Source of the DNA: JARBUG01 sp035628915 | GTDB taxonomy: Bacteria > Bacillota > Sulfobacillia > Symbiobacteriales > Symbiobacteriaceae | Length of the DNA: 64,000 bases | Reading direction: 5' to 3' | NCBI GenBank assembly: GCA_035628915.1 | Contig: DASPIW010000044.1 | Coordinates: forward strand, 62,001 to 126,000 | Shown: positions 27,002-33,776 of the stretch, piece after piece | How the letters are laid out: every line of letters starts with the position of its first letter | Numbering within the stretch: the stretch's first letter is position 1 | The notes under the pieces: model-generated | The model's database searches: none | Told to the model about the DNA's origin: nothing | Seen by the model: the letters and a program-made list of their open reading frames with translations, nothing else | Program-made: the position numbers and the translations under genes

Positions 27002-27487
27002 TTACTTGTTCAGCGATTTCCAGGCGGGCCCAAGCTGCAGCTTGGCAATGTACATGATCTGCCCGAGGTGCTCAGCGGCATGGGCGCTGGTCTGTGCGAT
27101 CACATGCAGCACCGTCTCCTCATGGTCCCGCATCTTGATCCCTTCCAGCAGCCGCGCCTCCGTCATCTTCAACAGGACTTCGTCGACGGCATCAAAGGTC
27201 GAATCGATGGTCCATTGCAGCTCCTCGCCCCTGCGCACGAGGTCGGTGCTGAACTCGGCAGCCCGGTCCCGCACGTCCGGGGCGCCCCCCAGCTGGGCGA
27301 CAAACCGCTGGGTCAGATTGCCGCAGATATGGGACACAAGGTTCGACACGCTGTTTGACTCCACGCCCGGGCGCCAGTTGACCTGCTCGTCGGAAAGCTG
27401 GCTCAGGGTCCCCAGAAGCCGGCGCCGAATCTCCGCAAACCTCCGCCGCTGATCAGCCAGAAAGGCCGCCGCTGCTTCGTTCGCCAT
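27002..27487 (-). CDS. DinB superfamily protein (DUF1572-like)
   Basis: 161-residue four-helix-bundle protein. The DinB metal-site histidines are placed as expected: SHICGN near residue 52 and HAAEHLGQIMY near 138. Family members bind a divalent metal; some are thiol-S-transferases. It starts 34 bp after the aminotransferase gene in the same direction, so it may be the last gene of the preQ1-riboswitch operon; no terminator separates them. Confidence 0.85.
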   Translation of the reverse strand: MANEAAAAFLADQRRRFAEIRRRLLGTLSQLSDEQVNWRPGVESNSVSNLVSHICGNLTQRFVAQLGGAPDVRDRAAEFSTDLVRRGEELQWTIDSTFDAVDEVLLKMTEARLLEGIKMRDHEETVLHVIAQTSAHAAEHLGQIMYIAKLQLGPAWKSLNK

Positions 27488-27521
27488 CGGATCTCTCCCC
27501 TTTTCGCGACGACTGCACTGT

Positions 27522-28907
27522 CTACTTCGACATTTCTGTCTTGAATGTCCTGCTGGACGGAGTCCGATCCCCTCCCACCAGCCGATTCGCCTCCGCCCGG
27601 ATCACCCGGTCAAACACGGCGACCAGCCGGTCGACTTCCGCCTCGGTCAGCACCAGGGGCGGCGTCAGCAGCAGCGCCTCCCGGTACGGCGCCACGCCCG
27701 TGATCACCCCTTCGGCAAAGGCCGCCGCCTCCACGGCGAAGCCCAGCCCGGCAATGCGCTCCTTGCCCCCCGCCTGGCGGACCAGTTCGACGCCGATCAT
27801 CAACCCCTTGCCACGCATATCGCCGATATGGGGATTCTCCCGGGCGGCGAGCCGCTCCATGAACAGGGCGCCCATCCGGGCCGCATGACCCGCCAGATCC
27901 TCCCGCTCGAATATGTCGATGGCCGCCATGGCCACCTGGCAAGCGACCGGATGCCCGGCGTAAGTGAACCCGTGCGTGAAAGGCAGGTCCGCCTCCGCGA
28001 TGGTATCGATGACGCTGTCGCGGATGATGATGGCACCCAGGGGCAGGTAGCCGCTGGTCAGCCCTTTCGCCGTACAGATGACGTCCGGCGTGGCGCCGTA
28101 CTGCTCCACCGCCCACGTCGTGCCGGTCCGCCCGAAGCCGGTCATCACTTCGTCAGCGATCCAGAGGATGCCGTACTTGTCGCAGATGGCTCGGACGTGG
28201 CGCCAGTAGTCATCCGGCGGGATGATGACGCCCCCGACGCCCAGAACCGGCTCGGCGAGGAAGGCGGCCACCGTCTCCGGCCCTTCCCGCCGGATGCGCT
28301 CTTCCAGGAGGGCGGCGTACTTGGCGCCCGCCTCCGGGTCGTCGTACCCCCACGGCCCCTCGAAGCGGTCCGGCGCCGCAATATGGATGAAGCCCGGCAC
28401 CAGCGGGCCGAACAGCTCCTTGTGCTTCGCCAGCCCTGTGGCCGAGAGCGCCCCCATCGTGTTGCCGTGGTAGGCCAGGTCCAGGCAGATGATCTTGTCG
28501 CCTGCTACCCGCCCCCGGGCCCGCTGATAGAGCCTGGCCAGCTTGGCCGCACTCTCCACCGCTTCAGCGCCGCCCAGGGTAAAGAAGACCTTGCCCAGCC
28601 CCTCGGGCGCCAGCCCCGCCAGCCGGGCCGCCAGCAGCACGGCCGCGTCGTTGCTAAAGTTGAAGTACGTGTGGTAGTACATCAGTTCTTCCATCTGGCG
28701 GGCCGCCACCGCCGCGATCTCCCGGCGCCCGTACCCGATATTGACCAGGGCCAGTCCGCCCTGGGCGTCCAGGTAGGCGTTGCCGTCGCTGTCGTAAACA
28801 GTGGAGCCCTCCGCCCGGGTGATGATCACCGGGCCCTTGCGGTAAAACTCCCGGAAGTGGACTTCCGCATGGATGAGGTGCTGCTTGTCGAGCTCCCGCA
28901 GGTTCAT
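27522..28907 (-). CDS. Class III aminotransferase in the que-lux operon
   Basis: 461-residue fold-type I, class III (omega) transaminase. LAYHGNTMGALSATG, the PLP Asp in WIADEVMTGFGRTG (about 249-262) and Lys281 in TAKGLTSGYLPLGA are all present. This class commonly moves amino groups to and from terminal aldehydes. The ATG overlaps the luxC-like stop (ATGA). In this operon it would be the last of three enzymes turning an activated carboxylate into a primary amine; I infer formyl-deazaguanine to preQ1, with a fatty aldehyde as the alternative. The C-terminal tail (GGDRTPSSRTFKTEMSK) is a poorly conserved extension. Confidence 0.92.
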   Translation of the reverse strand: MNLRELDKQHLIHAEVHFREFYRKGPVIITRAEGSTVYDSDGNAYLDAQGGLALVNIGYGRREIAAVAARQMEELMYYHTYFNFSNDAAVLLAARLAGLAPEGLGKVFFTLGGAEAVESAAKLARLYQRARGRVAGDKIICLDLAYHGNTMGALSATGLAKHKELFGPLVPGFIHIAAPDRFEGPWGYDDPEAGAKYAALLEERIRREGPETVAAFLAEPVLGVGGVIIPPDDYWRHVRAICDKYGILWIADEVMTGFGRTGTTWAVEQYGATPDVICTAKGLTSGYLPLGAIIIRDSVIDTIAEADLPFTHGFTYAGHPVACQVAMAAIDIFEREDLAGHAARMGALFMERLAARENPHIGDMRGKGLMIGVELVRQAGGKERIAGLGFAVEAAAFAEGVITGVAPYREALLLTPPLVLTEAEVDRLVAVFDRVIRAEANRLVGGDRTPSSRTFKTEMSK

Positions 28908-30145
28908 CGTCTCCCCTCCTCGATATCCGTCCAGCGAACCAGGTCGCCGGCGGTGGGGCGGCCGTCGTGGCGCCAGAGCGGACCGGGCTCCTGCACCCGG
29001 CCCACGGGACAGATTCGTGCGGCGCCGACCCGACCGAGCGCCTCGGCGATGCTCTCCCGGCGCTCAGCAGACCCCGCGAAAGCCACCGTCTGCAGGTACG
29101 GGGCGTACGGTGCCACCACCTCTGCCACGCTGACAGCATCATCTACTGCAAAAGTCCGGAGCAGGCGGTTCAGGGGCGACGGCAAGAACGCCGGGGTTTC
29201 GCTGTGCACCACGGCCCAGGAGAGATCCCCCTGGCTCCCCCAGAAGGCATCGGCGGTCAACTCGGCCTCGTCGCGGGCGCCCCGCAGGGCGGCGGCCTCT
29301 TCCGCCGTCAGCCTGCGGCGGGGCATCTCTGCCGACAGACGTCTCAGCTCAGCCCCCACGGCTCCAGCAAACGCCTCAGGAGACAACGCCCCGCCCCGCT
29401 CAACGAACGCCATGTGCGGGCTGACGCACCCCTGCTGGTCGTACATCGCCACGTCGTAGGCCAGGCGCCGGGCTGCCGCCTCATCGCACGCCTCCCGGCA
29501 GACGACAGCGAAACTGATCTTGTGCCCGTGACCGCTAAACCTGACCCCGGCAGGTACCAGCCGCCGAATCGCCGCCACCGTCTGATCCGACCCATAGACC
29601 AGCACGGCCCCGGCCCGCTCGTAGGGCCAGGCCTCGTCATACCCCCAGCGGGTCACCGCGAGGCAGCGCCCGAGGCCGGCATCTTCCTCGGCGACCGAGC
29701 GGGCAAACAGACCGGCAAAGACCGGCTCCTCCGAAGCGGGCCGCACAAGTACTGCGCTCTTCAGCGCCAGGCCCAGGGCCATATCGAAAGCCGGAATCCC
29801 CGGCACATTCCCGGAGAAAACGCAGGTAAGCAGCCCCGGCCCCCAGGTGCGCGACAGCACCCCGGGCGCCCGCCAGCAGTAGCCGTCCAGGGCCTCCCGG
29901 GTGCCCAGGTCGGCGTCCAGCAGGTCGCCGAGCCCCTGCATCCGCCGGATCATATCGTCAAGGCCGTGCCGGATCATCAGCGGCGCCAGACCGGTCGAAG
30001 CCGCCAGCGCCGCCTCCGCCTCCCGCCGCAGCGGGTCGGCATGGTCGAGCCAGCGCTGGGCCACCCGGTCCAGCACGCGCAGAATCTCATCCACCGGCCG
30101 GTCCGCCAATGCACGTTGGGCCGAGAGCAACGCCGTCACCATCAT
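28904..30145 (-). CDS. LuxC-like acyl reductase in the que-lux operon
   Basis: 413 residues, acyl-CoA reductase (LuxC) family related to aldehyde dehydrogenases. Catalytic Cys240 lies in YDQQGCVSPHMAF, matching the DQQxCSxP site of LuxC. FSGHGHKISFAVV is the nucleotide-domain region. The family takes an acyl group from LuxE as a thioester and reduces it with NADPH to the aldehyde. The ATG at 30145 overlaps the luxE-like stop (ATGA). The luciferase genes luxA/luxB and the thioesterase luxD are absent, so this is not a bioluminescence operon. Confidence 0.9.
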   Translation of the reverse strand: MMVTALLSAQRALADRPVDEILRVLDRVAQRWLDHADPLRREAEAALAASTGLAPLMIRHGLDDMIRRMQGLGDLLDADLGTREALDGYCWRAPGVLSRTWGPGLLTCVFSGNVPGIPAFDMALGLALKSAVLVRPASEEPVFAGLFARSVAEEDAGLGRCLAVTRWGYDEAWPYERAGAVLVYGSDQTVAAIRRLVPAGVRFSGHGHKISFAVVCREACDEAAARRLAYDVAMYDQQGCVSPHMAFVERGGALSPEAFAGAVGAELRRLSAEMPRRRLTAEEAAALRGARDEAELTADAFWGSQGDLSWAVVHSETPAFLPSPLNRLLRTFAVDDAVSVAEVVAPYAPYLQTVAFAGSAERRESIAEALGRVGAARICPVGRVQEPGPLWRHDGRPTAGDLVRWTDIEEGRR

Positions 30146-31188
30146 GGCTGCCTCACCGCCGACAAGAACTCGTCCAGGGAGATGGAGCAGCCCTTGGCCT
30201 CCGCCCCGGGCGCCCGCCCGAAGATCTCGAACCCATCGGCATGCATCACCCCGACATCCTGCGTCAGCAGGAAAGCGCAGGAGTACAGGTTGGCCAGGTC
30301 CGTCACCGCCACGATGCCCGGAGTCCCGTGCGGCACTTCGGTCAGCGTCTCCGGGTCGAGCACGCGCACGGCCACCCACGGGGGCTCGCCCTTTCGGGCA
30401 GAACCCGTCGCCAGCGTCTGGTCGTAGCAGTTCGACGACATCTCCGTCATTCCGTACTGGTTGATGCAGATCACTTCCGGTCCGAGGGCGTCCCGAATCA
30501 GGCCGTACAGCTCGGCGCGCCCGACTTCCCGGGACTTCCCCTTGAACCCGCCCGTCTCCATGATGCGCGACCGGGCGGGCAGGCGGACCCCCAGCCCGCT
30601 GTCGACCAGATGCACGAACGCAAAGGCGGTGCCCAGCAGCGCCACCGGCCCAGCCACGGCGGCCAGTGCCCGCTCCAGGTCGGCGACCCGCAGGCCCGAC
30701 TCATCGACGAACCAGCCCCCGGCTCCGGGAGTGCCGAACGCCTCCGCCTGCCACCGCAGGTATGTAGACAACGACGAATGCGGATTGGCCGCGGGATCCA
30801 TGGCGAGCATCAGCATGGGAATGCGGTCCATGTCGGGCAGAACAAACCGCTTAAACACGGGCAATGCACACGCCCGGTACAGATCAAGATTCGCGAACCA
30901 GTGCCGGCCGCGCAGTTCAGGTCCGGCGGTCGTACCCGAGGTTTGGAAAAACGCCGTGGGCTCACCGGAGCCACTGTAAATCCGGGCGTGCTTGAACGCC
31001 GTCACCGGCAGGTGGGGGATCTCCCGCCAGTCCTCTACCGTCTCCGGCCGCTTCCCCCGGGCGTCGCAGAAGCGGCGGTATGGGGCGCAGCGCTCGTACT
31101 GGCGTGCGAAGATCCGGAGCGCCAGCTCTCCGAAGGAGAAGGGCGCCCCGGCAAAAACCCTCAGCAGTTCAGATTCCACCCTACTCAC
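30142..31188 (-). CDS. LuxE-like acyl-protein synthetase in the que-lux operon
   Basis: 348 residues, ANL-superfamily acyl-adenylating enzyme of the LuxE type. The AMP motif is FFQTSGTTAG (about 81-90), with the second core motif INQYGMTEMSSNCYD. Cys334 in AKGCSISLDEF near the C-terminus matches the position of the LuxE acyl-carrying Cys. It would activate a carboxylate with ATP and pass it to the LuxC-like reductase. The GTG start overlaps the queE stop (GTGA). The genes before it make CDG, a carboxylate, which makes that a candidate substrate; fatty acid is the alternative. Confidence 0.9.
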   Translation of the reverse strand: MSRVESELLRVFAGAPFSFGELALRIFARQYERCAPYRRFCDARGKRPETVEDWREIPHLPVTAFKHARIYSGSGEPTAFFQTSGTTAGPELRGRHWFANLDLYRACALPVFKRFVLPDMDRIPMLMLAMDPAANPHSSLSTYLRWQAEAFGTPGAGGWFVDESGLRVADLERALAAVAGPVALLGTAFAFVHLVDSGLGVRLPARSRIMETGGFKGKSREVGRAELYGLIRDALGPEVICINQYGMTEMSSNCYDQTLATGSARKGEPPWVAVRVLDPETLTEVPHGTPGIVAVTDLANLYSCAFLLTQDVGVMHADGFEIFGRAPGAEAKGCSISLDEFLSAVRQP

Positions 31189-31838
31189 ACTCCCCGGGTG
31201 TCAGGATGCCAGATGATCTTGTGCAGTTGAATCTGCACCCGAATGTCATGCCCCGTATCCAGCGCCCACTCCGTCAGCTGCAGGGGCGTCACCTTGCCCC
31301 AGACCGGCGAGAAGAGCAGCTGTGCCCGCTCGTTCAGCTGATAGTTTTCAATCAGTTCGACCGCCCAGCGGAAGTCGTGGTAGGTGCCCAGCACGAACTT
31401 GATCTCATCTTCCGGCCGCAGCAGGTCGAAGCACTCGAACTTCATCATGTGCGACTCGGCCGAAGAAGGCGCCTTCATGTCCAGAATCCAGCGCTGCCGC
31501 GGGGAGAGACCGAACCCGGCGATAGAAATGGAGCCCGAAGTCTCAATGGAGAGTTCGTACCCCTCCTCGCCCAGCAGGTCCAGCAGCTCCTGCACCTCAT
31601 GCCGGGGCTGAATCAGGGGCTCGCCGCCCGTCAGGCAGACCCGTTTGGTCTGGAACTTGCGAATCTCGCCCATGACGGCGTCCACCGTCATGTGGACGCT
31701 GCCTGCGGCCGTCAGCGCATAGGGCGTATCGCAGTAAGTACAGCGGAGGTTGCAGCCGCCGGTCCTGACAAAGACCGTCGGCAGCCCGGCAGAGGAAGTC
31801 TCCCCCTGGATCGAGCGAAAAATCTCATTGATCCGCAC
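31185..31838 (-). CDS. queE: 7-carboxy-7-deazaguanine synthase
   Basis: 217-residue radical SAM enzyme converting 6-carboxy-tetrahydropterin to 7-carboxy-7-deazaguanine (CDG) in the queuosine/7-deazaguanine pathway. NEIFRSIQGE at the N-terminus and the cluster motif CNLRCTYC (Cys29, 33, 36) are diagnostic, with the SAM-binding LTGGEPL. The GTG at 31838 has GGAGGG six bases upstream and gives the usual N-terminus; an in-frame ATG at 31859 would extend it into queD. Overlaps queD upstream and the luxE-like gene downstream. Confidence 0.95.
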   Translation of the reverse strand: MRINEIFRSIQGETSSAGLPTVFVRTGGCNLRCTYCDTPYALTAAGSVHMTVDAVMGEIRKFQTKRVCLTGGEPLIQPRHEVQELLDLLGEEGYELSIETSGSISIAGFGLSPRQRWILDMKAPSSAESHMMKFECFDLLRPEDEIKFVLGTYHDFRWAVELIENYQLNERAQLLFSPVWGKVTPLQLTEWALDTGHDIRVQIQLHKIIWHPDTRGV

Positions 31839-32232
31839 GGCCCGCCCTCCAGTCCTCATATGTGAGCGTCACATAAGCGTTTTCCGTCTCCCAGATGCGC
31901 AGCTTAACCGGATTGACGTTAGGATACAGAGGCCGGACCTGCGCTTCCCAGTAGTCAAAGAACCAGATGGCCAGGTTCTCCGCCGTGGTGTTGACCATGG
32001 GCAGGGAGTCGTTCAGGTATTGGTGGTCTAAAATCGGCTCGTAGTGCTCCTTGAAAATCTGCTTCAAATCACCGAAGTCCAATACGATGCCGCGGTGGTC
32101 CGGCCTGCCGCGCACGGTGAGCTCCAGCCGGTAGGTGTGCCCGTGCAGGTTGTTGCACTTGCCCACATAGTCCTCAAGCCGGTGGGCTGCATCGAAGGAG
32201 AAGATCCGGGTAACCTCCAGCATGATTGGCAT
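31825..32232 (-). CDS. queD: 6-carboxy-5,6,7,8-tetrahydropterin synthase
   Basis: 135-residue T-fold enzyme making 6-carboxy-tetrahydropterin from 7,8-dihydroneopterin triphosphate. Zinc ligands His17 (AAHRL), His30 and His32 (LHGHTY) and the catalytic Cys26 (GKCNNLHGH) are intact. First gene after the preQ1-I riboswitch and terminator. The ATG at 32232 encodes MPIMLEVTRIFSFDAAH, the normal start; the in-frame extension upstream runs into the terminator. Confidence 0.95.
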   Translation of the reverse strand: MPIMLEVTRIFSFDAAHRLEDYVGKCNNLHGHTYRLELTVRGRPDHRGIVLDFGDLKQIFKEHYEPILDHQYLNDSLPMVNTTAENLAIWFFDYWEAQVRPLYPNVNPVKLRIWETENAYVTLTYEDWRAGRADQ

Positions 32233-32247
32233 AACGATCGCTCCACT

Positions 32248-32290
32248 TCCTGTAAAAAATGAAGACACCGGGCCGCGGCCCGGTGTCAAA
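32248..32290 (-). terminator. queD: Riboswitch-associated intrinsic terminator upstream of queD
   Basis: 11-bp perfect GC stem (32264-32274 with 32277-32287 in plus coordinates). On minus it is followed by TTCATTTTTT. It lies between the preQ1-I aptamer and queD and is the likely expression platform. Confidence 0.85.
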
Positions 32291-32309
32291 ATGCGCGCAT
32301 TGCGACAGG

Positions 32310-32347
32310 CACGCAGTTTTGATCTCGCGGGTAGCTGCCACCGCGGG
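32310..32347 (-). promoter_or_regulatory. preQ1-I riboswitch aptamer
   Basis: On minus: P1 CGCGG (32345-32341), ten-base loop UGGCAGCUAC, P1' CCGCG (32330-32326), then the A-rich tail AGAUCAAAACUGC (32325-32313). The loop GCAG can pair with the tail CUGC to form the H-type pseudoknot. Stem, ten-base loop and CAAAAC tail match the short Thermoanaerobacter-type preQ1-I aptamer as I recall it; the last loop C is the expected ligand-pairing base. It regulates queD-queE and, by operon structure, the lux-like and aminotransferase genes. Confidence 0.92.
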
Positions 32348-32364
32348 GGTCCATTAGCTTTGAT

Positions 32365-32393
32365 ATTATACCTTGAACCGCCTGCGTTGCCTA
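32365..32393 (-). promoter_or_regulatory. Promoter of the que-lux operon
   Basis: On minus, TAGGCA (32393-32388), 17-base spacer, perfect TATAAT (32370-32365). Transcription would start about ten bases before the preQ1-I aptamer. Confidence 0.8.
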
Positions 32394-32397
32394 GCCG

Positions 32398-32784
32398 CTA
32401 TCGCAGCAACCGGTGAACCGTTGGCAGGTCGGCGGGCGCCCACGTAAGGTCAGCCAGGTGCGCCGGGGCCACCCAGCGCAGTTCGGCGTGCTCCGCCGGC
32501 ACTGGGCTGCCGCTGACAATGCGGGCGTTGTATGTCAGCAGCCGCACTTCCACGGACGGATAGGCATAGGTTGCATCTTCAAGCAGATCCGCCACTTCGA
32601 TCACGCAGCAAAGCTCCTCGGCAATCTCCCGGCGCAGGCAGTCCTCTGGCGCCTCGCCGGGCTCAATTTTGCCGCCCGGGAACTCCCACAGCCCGGCCAT
32701 CGACATCGCGGCGGACCGCAGGGCGCAAAGAATCTCTCCGGCGTCGTTGCGAATCACGGCCCCCACTACATCCACATGCTTCAT
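32398..32784 (-). CDS. Nudix hydrolase, MutT (8-oxo-dGTP diphosphatase) type
   Basis: 128 residues with the Nudix box GGKIEPGEAPEDCLRREIAE continuing EEL (37-58); the final Gly of the consensus is Cys. Length and the N-terminal VVGAVI strand fit MutT, which removes oxidised dGTP from the nucleotide pool. The ATG at 32784 has AGGTG nine bases upstream. It ends just upstream of the que promoter and is terminated or read through into it. Confidence 0.9.
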   Translation of the reverse strand: MKHVDVVGAVIRNDAGEILCALRSAAMSMAGLWEFPGGKIEPGEAPEDCLRREIAEELCCVIEVADLLEDATYAYPSVEVRLLTYNARIVSGSPVPAEHAELRWVAPAHLADLTWAPADLPTVHRLLR

Positions 32785-32911
32785 TTGATGAATCACCTGA
32801 GCTTTCTCCGCTTCGTCAGGCTCGTCTGTTCTCGGCGGTCATGGGCGAAACCTGCAAGGGGCAGGCTATCTCTGGCCTCACTTCGGCCCCGAAAGCCAGG
32901 AGGTGGCGTCC

Positions 32912-33067
32912 TTGGACAAACTGCTCTGGGGAATCACCGCGTTTCAGCAGGCGAACCGCCACAAATTCAATGTCCCCTTCTCGCACCTGATGCGCAAGGT
33001 CGCCAAGGTGGACCCCATCGAAGCGGCGCCCCGGCTGAGAAACCGGCGCCAGGAACCCAAGAAGTAA
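32912..33067 (+). CDS. Small orphan protein, 51 residues
   Basis: TTG start at 32912 preceded by AGGAGGTGG at five bases. The product begins MDKLLWGITAFQQANRHKF, is basic and soluble, and ends RRQEPKK. A 13-bp hairpin follows the stop by five bases. The strong Shine-Dalgarno and hairpin support expression; no family recognised. Confidence 0.5.
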   Translation: MDKLLWGITAFQQANRHKFNVPFSHLMRKVAKVDPIEAAPRLRNRRQEPKK

Positions 33068-33071
33068 GGCT

Positions 33072-33101
33072 GACAAAGGCCGGGGGTGCCCGGCCTTTGT
33101 C
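33072..33101. terminator. Hairpin after the 51-residue gene
   Basis: 13-bp perfect stem (33072-33084 with 33089-33101), four-base loop, no T-run on plus. Confidence 0.6.
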
Positions 33102-33159
33102 GCGGAAAAACGCGACCGCCAACCCCCAGAAAATCCGGCGCCCTAGCGAATTGGGAAGT

Positions 33160-33190
33160 GAAAAGGCCGGCGCCCTCGCTGCGCCGGCCT
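33160..33190 (-). terminator. Intrinsic terminator of the riboswitch-controlled 62-residue gene
   Basis: 10-bp perfect stem (33164-33173 with 33181-33190) followed by TTTT on minus. Confidence 0.85.
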
Positions 33191-33198
33191 CCGGTAGC

Positions 33199-33387
33199 TC
33201 ATCCGACCTGATGCACTTCCGGGCGGAGCTGTTTGACCGCCTTCTGAACCTCATCAAGTGAAACACCGCGGGCCAGGATCTCAGCGGTGGACCGGAGGCG
33301 GCGCCTGGGCTTGTCCTGATTGGCTGTCTGCGATTGTTGCGGCGCGGCAACGGCGCTGGACAACGATGCGTACGGCGGTTGCTTCAC
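33199..33387 (-). CDS. Orphan 62-residue protein controlled by a ydaO-type riboswitch
   Basis: GTG start at 33387 with AAAGGAGG nine bases upstream. A hydrophilic N-terminal half rich in Ala, Gln and Pro is followed by a basic segment (KPRRRLRS) and an amphipathic helix (SLDEVQKAVKQLRPEV). No membrane segment or known domain. It is the only gene between the c-di-AMP riboswitch and a strong terminator, so it is the direct target of that switch. ydaO-type switches usually control cell-wall hydrolases or K+ and osmolyte transporters. Confidence 0.65.
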   Translation of the reverse strand: MKQPPYASLSSAVAAPQQSQTANQDKPRRRLRSTAEILARGVSLDEVQKAVKQLRPEVHQVG

Positions 33388-33404
33388 GTCCTGCTTCCTC
33401 CTTT

Positions 33405-33540
33405 GACTACGCTTACGAGGTTAGCTGTCGGGTTCGGGCCGCCAAATAGCCCGTGGAGCCTCGCTCCATTCACCCCAGGCCTGACACGCAGGCCATTGCA
33501 CGGTTCCCCCGTTCCCTCCCGGGACTCAGCGCCGTATTAC
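33405..33540 (-). promoter_or_regulatory. ydaO/yuaA-type cyclic di-AMP riboswitch
   Basis: On minus the leader carries the conserved blocks of this class in order: CGCTGAGTCCC, CGGGGGAACCG (about 33505-33515), GGGGTGAAT (about 33467-33475), GGCCCGAACCCGACAGC (about 33425-33441) and CTAACCTCGTAAGCG (about 33411-33425), with an internal hairpin in the expected arm. The 3' side of P1 abuts the Shine-Dalgarno of the 62-residue gene. I see no separate terminator between them, so translational control through P1 is plausible. Confidence 0.92.
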
Positions 33541-33542
33541 AT

Positions 33543-33572
33543 AGCATAACGGATCGGATTTGTCCCGGTAAA
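33543..33572 (-). promoter_or_regulatory. Candidate promoter of the ydaO riboswitch transcript
   Basis: On minus, TTTACC (33572-33567), 18-base spacer, TATGCT (33548-33543); start would fall a few bases before the aptamer. Confidence 0.5.
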
Positions 33573-33776
33573 TCGACATACTGGGCAGCCGGGACCCCCT
33601 GCGGCCGTTCAGACCCGTTTTCGGCGCGAATTGCCCGTTCTTCTTGAGAAATCGCGGACATGGTCATCACTGGAATGAACGCCGCACATCTTTATGAGAG
33701 GTTCTCTGGTTGCACAAGGAAATCCGGCTTGCAAGGAGAATAGTGGACAGGTATTCGCAGGTAGGAGGGTTCCCAT
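33573..33776. other. Spacer between the riboswitch promoter and the CAX antiporter gene
   Basis: About 200 bases with no supported gene. It should hold the promoter of the antiporter gene, but I cannot pick convincing hexamers. Confidence 0.4.

Noticed and set aside
27522..31188. Bioluminescence (lux) operon
   Set aside because: luxA, luxB and luxD are absent and the neighbours are queD, queE and an aminotransferase.
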